NCBI RefSeq assembly: GCF_016863655.1
Contig: NZ_BOPH01000102.1
Location: 1 to 64,000 of the forward strand
From: Virgisporangium ochraceum
GTDB lineage: Bacteria > Actinomycetota > Actinomycetes > Mycobacteriales > Micromonosporaceae
Direction of reading: 5' to 3'
DNA length: 64,000 nt
Part shown: positions 25,831-35,370 of the stretch, one piece after another
Layout of the letters: each line of letters opens with the position of its first letter
How positions within the stretch are numbered: the first letter of the stretch is position 1
Made by a program: the position numbers and the translations under genes
Notes under the pieces: generated by a model
Told to the model about the DNA's origin: nothing
What the model saw: the letters and a program-made list of their open reading frames with translations, nothing else
Database searches by the model: none

Positions 25831-26130
25831 CCCCGGCCGCGGGACCGTCGTCGCGCCGACGATCTCCTGCAGCGCGGCGACGTGACCCCGGTAGGCGGCG
25901 AGACCCTGGCGGGTCATCGACAACCACACGCGGCGGGTGTCGGTGCCCAGGCGCTCCTGCCGGACGTATCCGGCGTCGACGAGGGCGGCGACCTGCTTGC
26001 TCAGCGCCGACGGGCTCAGGTCGAGGCTGTCCTTGACGACCGACAGTTCCAGCGTGGTGCCCGCGGCGAGCATCGCGCAGATCCGCAGGCGGTGCGTCGG
26101 GTGGATGACGGGGTCGAGTCCCGCGGTCAC
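25822..26130 (-). CDS. Winged-helix (MarR/ArsR-like) regulator of a membrane-protein pair
   Basis: 102 residues: HPTHRLRICAMLAAGTTLEL, LDLSPSALSKQVAALVDAGY and the wing RLGTDTRRVWLSMTRQGLAA. This is the short DUF-type winged helix that pairs with a small membrane protein in many actinobacteria. GTG 26130 overlaps the upstream membrane gene's stop as GTGA. The pair probably self-regulates through the palindrome in the promoter at 26562-26597. Confidence 0.88.
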   Translation of the reverse strand: MTAGLDPVIHPTHRLRICAMLAAGTTLELSVVKDSLDLSPSALSKQVAALVDAGYVRQERLGTDTRRVWLSMTRQGLAAYRGHVAALQEIVGATTVPRPGSA

Positions 26131-26561
26131 CGGGGCCGTCCCGTCGACGCGCGGTGCGCCACGCTGCCGGCGAGGTAGGTGACGGCGGCGGCGACCGCGA
26201 GGGCGGCGACCGGCCAGGCGTGCGCGGTGAGGTCGGCGACGACGATGGCGGCGACGACGAGCAGCGCCGACACCGCGACGGCGGACAGGAACGCGCGGCT
26301 GGTCGGCAGGACCCACGGCGTACCCATCCGGTACCCCGCCGCCATGTTGACGACGACGGTCGTGAGGGCGACGGCCAGCAGCGCGGTGGTGCGGTGGTCA
26401 CCGAGGAGCGGGGTCGCCGCCATGCCACCCACCAGGGCGGCGTTGACCGGGTAGAGCCACGTCGGCCAGGGCGTGTTCCGCAGGGTCCGCTGCGCGTCCT
26501 CGATGCTCGCCAGCGCCTCGCGGGCCTCGGCGGGATCGGGCACTCGTCCGATGCTTTCCAT
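26127..26561 (-). CDS. Small membrane protein coupled to the winged-helix regulator
   Basis: 144 residues. A soluble N-terminal helix (AREALASIEDAQRTLRNTPW) precedes four hydrophobic segments (LYPVNAALVGGMAATPLL, ALLAVALTTVVVNMAAGY, FLSAVAVSALLVVAAIVV, VAALAVAAAVTYLAG). The ATG at 26561 is essentially leaderless: the -10 TATAGT sits about eight bases upstream. It is first in a two-gene operon with the winged-helix gene. It could be a sensor or transport accessory; the function is unknown. Confidence 0.83.
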   Translation of the reverse strand: MESIGRVPDPAEAREALASIEDAQRTLRNTPWPTWLYPVNAALVGGMAATPLLGDHRTTALLAVALTTVVVNMAAGYRMGTPWVLPTSRAFLSAVAVSALLVVAAIVVADLTAHAWPVAALAVAAAVTYLAGSVAHRASTGRPR

Positions 26562-26597
26562 GACGGAAACTATAGGCGATGGTTTCCGTCACGGCAA
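26562..26597 (-). promoter_or_regulatory. Promoter with embedded palindrome, near-leaderless transcript
   Basis: Minus strand: -35 TTGCCG (26597-26592), 17 nt, -10 TATAGT (26574-26569), start predicted at about the ATG (26561). Perfect 9-bp arms GACGGAAAC (26562-26570) and GTTTCCGTC (26582-26590) bracket the -10, a classic position for autorepression. Confidence 0.7.
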
Positions 26598-26633
26598 ATA
26601 TTGAAGGGGTGGAAACAATCCGTCGGGACGGTG

Positions 26634-27092
26634 TCAGGTCGCCGGCGGGGGAACGCACTGCCAGACCACATCGGGTGGCCGCACGCGGGCGGAGCGAGGT
26701 GCGCCCCTGCCGTCGGTCAGACCGAGCCGGCCGACCAGCACGCCCTCGCCGTCGTGCGCGGCACGCAGCACCCCGGTCGGCACGTCGCCGAAGATCAGCT
26801 TGATCCGCTTGAACATCGCGAAGCCGGTGCCGTCGACGGCGCCCCAGCTCAGGTACAGGAACCGGGCGCCGGGCCGGCCGTGGACGTAGGGCCCGCCGAC
26901 GTCCAGCAGCCCGTCGACCTCGCGGCTGTCGACGTCGAACTCCCACGTCGCCGACCCGGCGTCGGCCGGAAACAGGTCGACGACCTCGGCCCTGCGCTGG
27001 ACGCCCACGTGGACGTTGTTCCATCGCAACGCGTCGGCGCCGGCCGCGCCGCGACGGCCCGGCAGGTCGGTGCCCTCGATCCGGATGCGCAT
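26634..27092 (-). CDS. DUF5990 family protein
   Basis: 152 residues: MRIRIEGTDLPGR, NVHVGVQRRAEVVDLFPADA, ATWEFDVDSREVDGLLDVGG, RFLYLSWGAV and the closing GRLGLTDGRGAPRSARVRPP. All-beta, cytoplasmic, unknown function. It is single, divergent from the DUF574 methyltransferase and convergent with nothing close. Confidence 0.8.
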   Translation of the reverse strand: MRIRIEGTDLPGRRGAAGADALRWNNVHVGVQRRAEVVDLFPADAGSATWEFDVDSREVDGLLDVGGPYVHGRPGARFLYLSWGAVDGTGFAMFKRIKLIFGDVPTGVLRAAHDGEGVLVGRLGLTDGRGAPRSARVRPPDVVWQCVPPPAT

Positions 27093-27192
27093 CCGGCCAC
27101 TCTATGCAGCGTGCCCGCGCGACCACCGTCGATCGTCGACGGTAGGGTGCGGCCGACGACCGATGGCCGACGGTGACACCGAAAGGGCATGC

Positions 27193-27981
27193 GTGGTGAC
27201 CGACTCCCCGAAGATCGACTCGACAGTTCCCCAGACCGCCCGGGTGTGGAACTACTGGCTCGGCGGCAAGGACAACTACGCGGTCGACCGGGCCCTCGGC
27301 GACGAGATCGCCGCGGCGTTCCCGATCATCGTCGAGATCGCCCGCGCCGACCGGGCCGTGCTCAACCGGGCCGTGCGCTACCTGGCCGGCGAGGCCGGCG
27401 TGCGCCAGTTCCTCGACATCGGTACCGGCCTGCCCACCGCGAACAACACCCACGAGGTGGCCCAGGCGGTCGCGCCCGACTCGCGCATCGTCTACGTCGA
27501 CTACGACCCGCTCGTGCTGGTCCACGCCCGGGCGCTGCTCACCAGCGGTCCCGAGGGCGCCACCGACTACATCGACGCCGACATCCGCGACGTCGACCGG
27601 ATCCTCACCGGCGCCGCCCGCACGATCGACCTCGCCAGGCCGGTCGCGGTGATCCTCTCGGGCATCCTGGCGCACCTTCCGTCGGCGGAGGAGGCGCGCG
27701 AGGTCGCGCAGCGGGTGATGGCGGGCCTGGCGCCGGGGAGCTACCTGGTGGTCTGCGACGGTACGAACACCAACCCCGAGCTCAACGAGGTCATGAAGAT
27801 CTGGAACGAGTCGGCCAACCCGAAGTACGCGATGCGCACGCCGGAGGAGATCCGTGCGTACTTCGACGGACTGGAGTTCGTCGAGCCCGGCCTCATCGAC
27901 GTCACCCGCTGGCGCCCCGACCCCGACGCCGGCGAGGTGCCGATGCTGCACAACCTGGTCGGGGTCGCGCGCAAGCCGTGA
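27193..27981 (+). CDS. DUF574 (SAM-dependent) methyltransferase
   Basis: 262 residues. The family start ARVWNYWLGGKDNYAVDRAL is present, then QFLDIGTGLPTANNTHEVAQ (SAM motif I), IVYVDYDPLVLVHARALL (motif II acid), YIDADIRDVDRIL, VAVILSGILAHLP and SYLVVCDGTN. Members are abundant in actinomycetes; substrates are generally unknown, some act in natural product or signalling pathways. GTG 27193 is chosen because GAAAGGG stands six bases upstream; GTG 27196 and ATG 27163 are alternatives. It is convergent with the BTAD regulator. Confidence 0.9.
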   Translation: MVTDSPKIDSTVPQTARVWNYWLGGKDNYAVDRALGDEIAAAFPIIVEIARADRAVLNRAVRYLAGEAGVRQFLDIGTGLPTANNTHEVAQAVAPDSRIVYVDYDPLVLVHARALLTSGPEGATDYIDADIRDVDRILTGAARTIDLARPVAVILSGILAHLPSAEEAREVAQRVMAGLAPGSYLVVCDGTNTNPELNEVMKIWNESANPKYAMRTPEEIRAYFDGLEFVEPGLIDVTRWRPDPDAGEVPMLHNLVGVARKP

Positions 27982-27988
27982 CGGCGGA

Positions 27989-30900
27989 TCACCCGGGAAG
28001 CTCTGCCAGCAGGCGGTCGGCGCGCGTCGCGAAGAGGTGGGCGCCGCGTCGCCGCGACAGGGTGAGCGCCCGGCGGGCCGCGCGCACCGCCGACGCGGGG
28101 TCGCCGCCGGCGTGGAGCGCCTCGGCGTGGAGGGTCTCGGCGCGGATGACCAGAACCAGGCCCTCGGCGTACCGCTCGCCGTAGGTGTCGATGAACGCGT
28201 CGGCCCTGTCCAGCGCCTTCGTGGCCGCGCAGAGCCCGCCGGCACGGAGCTGGATCTCGGCGAGCAGCGCGTACCAGGTGGCGAGGTTCGACCGGGGCGG
28301 GTCGACCAGGGTGGACTCGATGACCCGCTCCGCCTCGATCGCCGACGCGGCCGGGTCGTCGCCCGACATGGCCCGCGCCCAGTGCCGCGCCAGCCGCGGG
28401 TAGGCGCCGGAGAACGTGAACGAGAACGTCGGGTCGGCCCTGATCGCGGTGTCGGCCGCCCGCAGGGCCCACGCGACGTCGCCGGCGGCGGCCGCCGCGG
28501 TGACCGCGAACGAACCCCAGACGCTGATGGCGTAGGGGTCGCCGGCGGCGTCGGACTCGACCGCGTCGAAGAGCCCGCGCGCGGCGTCCAGGTCGCCGTG
28601 CAACGCGGTGTTCAGCGCGAGCATGACGGGCGTCATCAGCTGCAGCCGGTGCCGCAGCGGCTCGGCGTCCTGGTGGGCGCGGACGAGCGCGTCGGACCGG
28701 CTCAGGTTCCGGTACGCCGCACCGATGTTGCCCGAGCTCCACTGGTGCACGCCCCAGGCGTGATGGCCGGAGGCCCGGACGACGGGGTCGGGTGAGCGCC
28801 GGCCGTGGTCCAGCAGGCGGCGCGCGAGGCGCCCGGCCGCGTCGAGCCGGATGCCCTGGGCGTGCGCCAGGAACCGGGTCAGGAGGAAGCCGGTGGCCTC
28901 CCGTTCCTGGCCGAGCGACCGGGCGACCTCCTCGGCGCGGTCGAGGTGGTCCAGGGTGGCTCCGACGAATCCGGTGTGGATACCGGAGACCGCGGTCAGC
29001 TCGGTGAGCGCGGTCAGCTCGAGGTCGAGGAGCCCGGCGTCGCGCGCCAGCCGGGCCGCGGTGTCCAGGTGCCGGTCCGCGGTGTCGTAGGCGGACCGGC
29101 GCGCCGCGATGCGGCCCGCGACGACGAGCGCCTCCACCACCCGCTTCGGCTCGGCGAGCGGGCCGGCCGAGCACAGGTGGTGGGCGAGGGCCTCGGCGTG
29201 GCGCTCGACCGGTTCCGGTTCGCGCGCGAGCACGTCCGCGATGCGCAGGTGGAACCGGCTCGTGTCCGACCGGGTCGTCGAGAGGACGACCGACTCGCGG
29301 ACGAGGTCGTGCGCGAACCGCCACTGGTCCAGCGGGCCGCTGACGACCTCCACCAGGCCGTGCGACTCGAGGGACTCCAGGTGGGCCAGGCACCGCGACA
29401 CGTCGAGGTCGGCCGCGCCCGCCACCAGGCGGACGTCGATGTCGCGGCCCATCAGCGCCGCGATCTCGATCAGCCGACGGTCCCCGTCGTCGAGCGCGCC
29501 CGTGCGGTCGCGGACGATGTCGCGCACCGTCGAGGGGACCGCGGGACGCGCCGCCGCCCCGTCGGCGGTGAGCAGCCGCGCGAGCTCCCGCACGAAGAAC
29601 GCGTTGCCGCCGGTGCGGGCGTGGATCCGCCGCGCCACGACCGGGTCCGGGGCCCGGCCGGTCTCCCGACGGATCAGCTCGGTCACCTCGGACGAGGCGA
29701 GCGGGCCGAGCCGGATCCGGCGGTGGAACGGGTGCCGGCCGACCGTGGCGAGCATCCGCGTCAGCGCCGGCCCCGGCGGTGGTGCGGTGGAGCGCAGCGC
29801 CCCGAACATCGCGGTTCCGGCCGGCAACCGGGTCGCGAGGTGACCGAAGAGTCCCAGCGATGCGGCGTCGACCCACTGGAGATCGTCGACCAGGAGCACC
29901 ACCGGTCGCCGCGCCGACAGCTGACCGACCAGTGAGACGGCCCGTTCGAACAGGCGGAACTGGCTGTCACCGTCGGGCCGGTCAGGGGCGGAGGAGGACG
30001 GTGCCAGGAGGCGCCCGAGTTCGCCGGTGTGCCACGGCTGCCGCGCGGCCGGCGGCAGGGCGTCGAGGAGCGCGCCGACCGCCTGGACCCAGGGCCACAT
30101 CGACGGCGCGACGTCCCGTTCGAGGCAGCGCCCCCAGACGACGAACGCGCCGTCGCGCGCGGCCCCGGCGGCGACCTCCTCCAGGAGACTGGTCTTGCCC
30201 ACGCCCGGCTCGCCCTCCACGAGGCCGAGCCCCACGCCCCCGGCCAGTGCCGATCCCGCGGTCCGCCGCAGCACCGAGAGCTCGTCGATGCGACCGATGA
30301 GGCGGCCGGCCGGCGGCGCCGTCGCGGCGGCGGGACCCGGTCGTCCACCGCGCGGCTCCGGGACCGGGTTCGCGTCCAGAACCCGCCGGAACGCGGCGGT
30401 GAGCGCCGGGCCCGGATCGACGCCGAGCTCCTCGGCGAGCCGGTCGCGGACCGCCCGCAGCAGGGCCAGAGCCTGCGCCTGCTGCCCGGCCGCGGCGAGG
30501 GCCAGGGCGAGACCCGCGTGCACCGCCTCGTTCAGGGGCGCCATGCGGGCGGCGAGGTACAGCGGCTGGAGCACGCGCCCGGGCTGCCCCCGCGTCACCG
30601 CGAGGTCGGCCGCGGCGAGGCACGCGTCGAGGAACTCGGCGTCCAGCGCGGCGAAGACCGGCATCCCGGCGGGCCCGTGTGCCAGGCCGTCGCCGGCCGG
30701 GCCGTGCCACAGCCCGAGCGCCCGCAGGTACGCGTCGAGGGCCGCGTCGGGCCGCCGTTCGGCGGCGGCGGCCTCCGCCGCGCCGATCAGCTCCCTGAAC
30801 TCCGCGACGTCCAGCGTGTCGGCGCCGGCCGCGAACAGGTACCCGCTGCCGTGGCGCCGGAGGAACGCCCCGGTGGCCCGCGCCGGCACTGTCGGCTCGA

Positions 30901-31132
30901 GCAACCGGCGGAGCGCGCCGACGTACTTCTGCAGGATGTTCGTCGCCGAGGCCGGTGCCCGGTCGGCCCACACCAGGTCGACCAGCTCGTTGATGCTGGC
31001 CGGCTTCCCCGCCCGGGCGAGGAGCACCGCCAGCAGGTAGGCCTGCTGTCGAGGTCCCGGATCCAGCTCTTCCCCGTTACGCCAGATCCGCAGTGGACCG
31101 AGGATCTGCAGGCGTAGATTGCCGCCGGTCAT
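27989..31132 (-). CDS. BTAD/AfsR-like regulator with ATPase and TPR domains
   Basis: 1047 residues. An OmpR-type DNA-binding domain covers residues 1-95 (GPRQQAYLLAVLLARAGKPA, TNILQKYVGALRRLL). A BTAD helical domain follows to about 245, then a STAND ATPase at about 275-560 with Walker A GEPGVGKTS and Walker B VVLLVDDLQWVD. Helical repeats run to the end. It is a SARP-type activator; these usually control secondary metabolism, but no biosynthetic cluster lies in this window. The start is ATG 31132. It is co-directional with the LAL regulator at 31163-33832, which ends 30 bp upstream of this gene. Confidence 0.93.
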   Translation of the reverse strand: MTGGNLRLQILGPLRIWRNGEELDPGPRQQAYLLAVLLARAGKPASINELVDLVWADRAPASATNILQKYVGALRRLLEPTVPARATGAFLRRHGSGYLFAAGADTLDVAEFRELIGAAEAAAAERRPDAALDAYLRALGLWHGPAGDGLAHGPAGMPVFAALDAEFLDACLAAADLAVTRGQPGRVLQPLYLAARMAPLNEAVHAGLALALAAAGQQAQALALLRAVRDRLAEELGVDPGPALTAAFRRVLDANPVPEPRGGRPGPAAATAPPAGRLIGRIDELSVLRRTAGSALAGGVGLGLVEGEPGVGKTSLLEEVAAGAARDGAFVVWGRCLERDVAPSMWPWVQAVGALLDALPPAARQPWHTGELGRLLAPSSSAPDRPDGDSQFRLFERAVSLVGQLSARRPVVLLVDDLQWVDAASLGLFGHLATRLPAGTAMFGALRSTAPPPGPALTRMLATVGRHPFHRRIRLGPLASSEVTELIRRETGRAPDPVVARRIHARTGGNAFFVRELARLLTADGAAARPAVPSTVRDIVRDRTGALDDGDRRLIEIAALMGRDIDVRLVAGAADLDVSRCLAHLESLESHGLVEVVSGPLDQWRFAHDLVRESVVLSTTRSDTSRFHLRIADVLAREPEPVERHAEALAHHLCSAGPLAEPKRVVEALVVAGRIAARRSAYDTADRHLDTAARLARDAGLLDLELTALTELTAVSGIHTGFVGATLDHLDRAEEVARSLGQEREATGFLLTRFLAHAQGIRLDAAGRLARRLLDHGRRSPDPVVRASGHHAWGVHQWSSGNIGAAYRNLSRSDALVRAHQDAEPLRHRLQLMTPVMLALNTALHGDLDAARGLFDAVESDAAGDPYAISVWGSFAVTAAAAAGDVAWALRAADTAIRADPTFSFTFSGAYPRLARHWARAMSGDDPAASAIEAERVIESTLVDPPRSNLATWYALLAEIQLRAGGLCAATKALDRADAFIDTYGERYAEGLVLVIRAETLHAEALHAGGDPASAVRAARRALTLSRRRGAHLFATRADRLLAELPG

Positions 31133-31162
31133 GTGGCCCGACGGTAGGCGGCCGACGGCGGG

Positions 31163-33832
31163 TCAGGTTACGTCGGATGACGTAATCACGTGGGCCAGTT
31201 CGGTGCGCGAGCTGACGTGGATCTTCGGGTAGATCCGGTACAGGTGGGTGCTGACGGTCCGCGGTGAGAGGAAGAGCCGCTCGCCGATCTCCCGGTTGCT
31301 CAGTCCTTCCGCGGCGAGCCGGGCGATCTGCTGTTCCTGCGGGGTGAGCGCGGCCATCGCGTCGATCGGCTTGCGGCGGGTCTCCCCGGTCGCCCGCAGC
31401 TCGGCGCGGGCCCGGTCGGCCCACGGCGTGGCGCCGACCGCGTCGAACGCGGCCGCGGCGGCCCGCAGCGGCGGCCGGCTGTCGGTGATCCGGTGTGACC
31501 GGCGCAGCCACGCGCCGTACGTCAGCCGCAACCGGGCCCGGTCGAAGGGCCACTCGGCCAGGTCGTCGGCCAGCGCGGCCCCGTAGTCGCCGGTGAGCGC
31601 CGCCCGGGCGTACGCGAGCCCCACCAGCAGCGCGGGCGACCGGCTCTGCGCGGCCACCGGCTCCAGGTCCGCCACCAGCGAACGCAGCTCGTCGAGGAAG
31701 CCTCCGCGCACGGCGGACTCGGCGAGGTCGCCGAACATGAGCAGCCGGTAGTCCGGGAACCAGGCCCGGTCCGCCGGGTCGAAGACCCGCGACAACTGGT
31801 GGAACGCGTCCTCCGCCTGGCCGTCGGCGAGCGCCGCGACCCCGCGCACCCGCTGTACCAGGGCGAGCATCGGGAACCGTCGGGCGGCCACGATCGCCCG
31901 CTCGGCGTCGTCGGCGCGCCGGCGGGCGGCGGCGACGTCACCGCGCCGGGCCTCGGCCAGGCCGGCGACCAGGCTGCCACCGAGGACCCACATCGGCTGC
32001 CGGGTCTCCTCGGCGAGCGCCATGCACTCCGCGGCGAGCGGCAACGCGGCCAGGGTGTCGCCCAACGCGGCCGCGGCCGAGGCGGCCGTCGCGAGCGTCT
32101 GGGTCAGGGTGCCGATCCGGCCCTGCGCGCGCAGGTCGGCCGCCGAGGACAGGGCGAACAGCCGGGCGAGGTCGAACGCGCCGACAGCGAACGCCGCGAA
32201 ACCCAGGTTCACCCGTTGGACCGGCGCCAGGTCCATCCGGGGTGCGAACCGCCGCAGCCGGTCCAGCCCGACCGCGCCGTGCTCGACCGGCGCGACCTGC
32301 GAGAGGATCACCGTCCGGGCCGGGTCGTCGGCGTCGAGGTCCAATGCGAGCGTGACCTCGACGAACCGGTCGCGGACCGCCCGGGGCGGGCTGGCGTAGT
32401 AGACGCCCATGCAGACCTCGGTCATCGCCTTGACGGCGAGGTCACGCTGGCCCTCGCGGCGCATCGTGTCGATGTGGTCGGCGTAGGTCAGCAGCCGGTC
32501 CGGACCGGTCCGGGCGCCACCGGCCAGCCCGTCCCGGATCCACGTCAGCCGGGCCCGGTCGGCCGGGTGCAACGCGGTCTCGTCGATCTCACCGATCAGA
32601 CGGCGCAGCGTCAGCGCGTCGCCCTGCTCGAACGCGAGGTCGCAGGCCCAGAGCTGCCGGCGGCCGCGTTCGGCGCGGTCTCCGCTGAGCTGTGCGGCGC
32701 GGCCGACGGCGGCCAGCGCGGTCGCGACGGCCTGGCGTTGCGCGGCCCGCACGGCGACCTCCGTCAGCTCGGCGGCCAGCGACTCGTTCGGGCCCGGCTC
32801 GGCGGATGCCCGGTGCCACAACCGGCGTTGCCGGTCGTGGGCCAGCACGTCGGCCAGAGCCGCGTGGACCCGGCGCCGGTCGCCGGCGGCGGCCTGCTGG
32901 CGCATCGCCGAACGCAGCAGCGGGTGCCGGAACCGCACCTCGTACCGTTCGTCGACGAGCACCAGGCGGGCCGTCACCGCGGGCTGGATCGCGTCGGGCG
33001 GCACTTCGGCGCCGGTGACCAGCGCGGCGGCGGCGAGGATCTCGTCCAGGTCGCCGCCGTCGTCCAGCGCCGCGATCAGCATCACCGTGCGGGTCAGCGG
33101 CGGCAGGTCGGCGACCAGGCCGCCGAACGTCCGCTCGACGCGCGTGCTCAACGGGAGCGACGACGGCAGGAGCGCGGACCCGCCGGACCGGACGGCCGCG
33201 GCGCCCAGTTCGACGATGCCGAGCGGATTGCCGGCCGCCTCGTCGAGGACCCGGGCCCGTAGCGCCCGGGTCAGCCGGGGCACGGTCCGGTCGAGCAGCG
33301 TCTCGGCGTCGTCGGGACCGAGCGGCTCCAGCCGGAGCTCGGGCAGCCCGGCCGCCGCGAGCCGCCGGTCGATGTCCTCGCCGTCGCGCACCGCGATGAC
33401 CAGCGCGACCCGGTCGGCCTCGACCCGTCGGCACAGGAACGCCAGCGTCTCCCAGCTCGCGGCGTCGAGCCAGTGCGCGTCCTCGATCGCGAGCAGCACC
33501 GGCGCCTCGGACTCGCCGAGGATCCCCAGGACCTCGATGGCCAGCCGGTACGGCGACCCGGTGTCGGACGGGGCCGGTCGCAGGGGACGGAGCAGGTGGT
33601 CGAGCCCGGCGTACGGGATCTGGACCTCGGCCTGCACGCCGGTGACGGTCAGCAGCCGCATGGCGCGGTCGCGGCCGGCCCGGACGGCGTGGTCCAGCAG
33701 CGTCGACTTGCCGATGCCGGCCTCGCCACGGACGACGAGGGCCGCGCCGCGCCCGGCGCACGCGTCGTCGAGGAGTGCTTCGACCACGCCGATCTGGTCG
33801 TCCCGCCCGACGATCACCGACATGCCCTTCAT
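31163..33832 (-). CDS. LuxR-family LAL regulator (ATP-binding)
   Basis: About 889 residues. N terminus SVIVGRDDQIGVVEALLD, Walker A GEAGIGKST, Walker B VLLAIEDAHWLD, sensor segment AAGNPLGIVELGAA, then helical repeats and a C-terminal LuxR helix-turn-helix (LTPQEQQIARLAAEGLSNRE, LSPRTVSTHLYRIYPKIHV). All STAND motifs are present, unlike the decayed relative at 5969-8237. The start is ATG 33832 or 33823. It is divergent from the alpha/beta hydrolase at 33951, its likely first target. Confidence 0.92.
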   Translation of the reverse strand: MKGMSVIVGRDDQIGVVEALLDDACAGRGAALVVRGEAGIGKSTLLDHAVRAGRDRAMRLLTVTGVQAEVQIPYAGLDHLLRPLRPAPSDTGSPYRLAIEVLGILGESEAPVLLAIEDAHWLDAASWETLAFLCRRVEADRVALVIAVRDGEDIDRRLAAAGLPELRLEPLGPDDAETLLDRTVPRLTRALRARVLDEAAGNPLGIVELGAAAVRSGGSALLPSSLPLSTRVERTFGGLVADLPPLTRTVMLIAALDDGGDLDEILAAAALVTGAEVPPDAIQPAVTARLVLVDERYEVRFRHPLLRSAMRQQAAAGDRRRVHAALADVLAHDRQRRLWHRASAEPGPNESLAAELTEVAVRAAQRQAVATALAAVGRAAQLSGDRAERGRRQLWACDLAFEQGDALTLRRLIGEIDETALHPADRARLTWIRDGLAGGARTGPDRLLTYADHIDTMRREGQRDLAVKAMTEVCMGVYYASPPRAVRDRFVEVTLALDLDADDPARTVILSQVAPVEHGAVGLDRLRRFAPRMDLAPVQRVNLGFAAFAVGAFDLARLFALSSAADLRAQGRIGTLTQTLATAASAAAALGDTLAALPLAAECMALAEETRQPMWVLGGSLVAGLAEARRGDVAAARRRADDAERAIVAARRFPMLALVQRVRGVAALADGQAEDAFHQLSRVFDPADRAWFPDYRLLMFGDLAESAVRGGFLDELRSLVADLEPVAAQSRSPALLVGLAYARAALTGDYGAALADDLAEWPFDRARLRLTYGAWLRRSHRITDSRPPLRAAAAAFDAVGATPWADRARAELRATGETRRKPIDAMAALTPQEQQIARLAAEGLSNREIGERLFLSPRTVSTHLYRIYPKIHVSSRTELAHVITSSDVT

Positions 33833-33950
33833 CGTGCCCGAGGCGACGCCGTCGATCATCGGGTGGCGGCGCATCTCACGGCGGTTCAGTGGTCGTCAAG
33901 TGCGCGCTCCTACGCTCGGCCGCAACCGTCACGAACGCAGGGAGACAGTC

Positions 33951-34670
33951 ATGCCGCGACCCACCATCGTCCTCGTCCACGGGGCGTGGGCGGACACCTC
34001 GAGCTGGAACCCCGTCGCCTCGTCACTGCAGGGGCGGGGGTACGACGTGCTCGGCCCACCCAACCCGCTGCGCGGCCTGGCCACGGACGCCCCGTACCTC
34101 GCGTCGTTCCTCGCGCAGCGGACCAGCGGTCCCGTGGTGCTCGTCGGCCACTCCTACGGCGGCTTCGTCGTCACGAACGCCGCCGCCGGCGACGTCCGCG
34201 CGCTGGTGTACGTCGACGCGTTCATCCCCGACGAGGGCGAGACCGTCTTCCAGATCCTCGGCGGGTCCGGGTCCGCCCTCGCCGTGGCCGATCCGACGAC
34301 CGTGCTCGACATCGTCGGCTACCCGGGCGCGCCCGACGGCGACGCGGAGGCGTTCCTGAAACCGGCGACCGTGCACGACGCGTTCGCGCCGGACCTGCTG
34401 GAGGACGACCGGCGGCTGATCGCCTTCAGCCAGCGCCCGATCACCTTGAGCGCCAACGCGACCCCGTCCGGTCCGCCGGCGTGGAGGACGCTGCCCAGCT
34501 GGTCGGTCATCGGCACCGAGGACCGGGTGATCCCGGCCGACACCAAGCGCCGGATGAGCTCGCGCGCCGGTGCCACCGTCACGGAGGTGGCCGGTTCCCA
34601 CGTGTCGATGCTCTCGCGCCCGGAGGCCACCCTCGACGCGATCCTGGCCGCGGTCGGGGCGGTGGGCTGA
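33951..34670 (+). CDS. Alpha/beta hydrolase (EstC/salicylate-esterase-like)
   Basis: 239 residues. HGAWADTSSWNPVASSLQG forms the oxyanion strand; the nucleophile Ser is in VLVGHSYGGFV; acid Asp probably lies in YVDAFIPD or IGTEDRVIP; the final His is in VAGSHVSMLSRPE. No signal peptide is visible, so it is cytoplasmic. ATG 33951 has AGGGAGA upstream. Its immediate neighbour is the divergent LAL regulator. The substrate is unknown; relatives hydrolyse small aromatic or acyl esters. Confidence 0.92.
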   Translation: MPRPTIVLVHGAWADTSSWNPVASSLQGRGYDVLGPPNPLRGLATDAPYLASFLAQRTSGPVVLVGHSYGGFVVTNAAAGDVRALVYVDAFIPDEGETVFQILGGSGSALAVADPTTVLDIVGYPGAPDGDAEAFLKPATVHDAFAPDLLEDDRRLIAFSQRPITLSANATPSGPPAWRTLPSWSVIGTEDRVIPADTKRRMSSRAGATVTEVAGSHVSMLSRPEATLDAILAAVGAVG

Positions 34671-34673
34671 GTA

Positions 34674-35316
34674 CTACGGTTCGAGCCAGGCGTCGAGGAC
34701 GGGGAGCACCGCCCGCAGGTCCGTTCCGTCGACCGCCACGTGGGCGGCCGCGCGGGCCGCCGCGGTCGCGTTGAACGCGATGGCCCGCCCGACCGCGCCG
34801 AACAGCGGCACGTCCGAGCGCCCGTCACCGACCGCCGCGCACCGCGCGGGTGCGACGCCGAGTTCGGCGGCCACGCCGACCGCGAAGTCGCGCTTGTCGA
34901 CCTCGTCGAACCGTTTCGGCGACGGCTCCGGTGTAACGGTCGCCGGCCAGTTCGAGTCGCGGTCCGCACGCGCGGTCGAAACCGAAGCGCTCGCACAGGT
35001 AGGCGCCGACGGGGTGCCAGGCCAGCGTGGCCAGGACCGGTACCAGGTCGTGCCGGTGGCACCAGCGGACCGTCTCGGCGATGCCGTCCACCAGTGGCAC
35101 CGACTCCAGGTGGCGGCGCACCTGCGCGGGGGTCCACGTCGCCCAGCACCGGGCCTCCAGGACGGCGGCCCGGTGACTGTCGAGCAGGCCCGCCCCGTAG
35201 CCGGCCTGTATCTCCCGGACGACCCCGGCGGAGCCGAGAGCCCCGGCGAGGTGCTGCCCGGTGCTGCCCGGCGCCAGGGTCCCGTCGACGTCGAAGAACA
35301 CGGCTCCGCGGACCAT
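34674..35316 (-). pseudogene. SerB-like HAD phosphatase with one frameshift
   Basis: Reads FFDVDGTLAPGSTGQHLAGA (catalytic DxDGT), a helical cap, WCHRHDLVPVLATLAWHPVG, LELAGDRYTG. The frame then breaks near 34935 and resumes as EPSPKRFDEVDKRDFAVG, then AAVGDGRSDVPLFGAVG (GDxxxD metal motif). Two bases appear to be missing from ACACCGGAGCC. The protein would otherwise be a complete HAD-IB enzyme, about 214 residues. It could be a sequencing indel or a young pseudogene. Confidence 0.72.
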
Positions 35317-35370
35317 CACCGGACGGTACCGGTGGCCGGAGCCGGCGTGCGGGCTGGTAGTAACTCCGGG

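Noticed and set aside
27193-34670. Secondary-metabolite gene cluster
   Set aside because: Only regulators, one methyltransferase and one esterase are present; no synthase, carrier protein or assembly-line domain was found.
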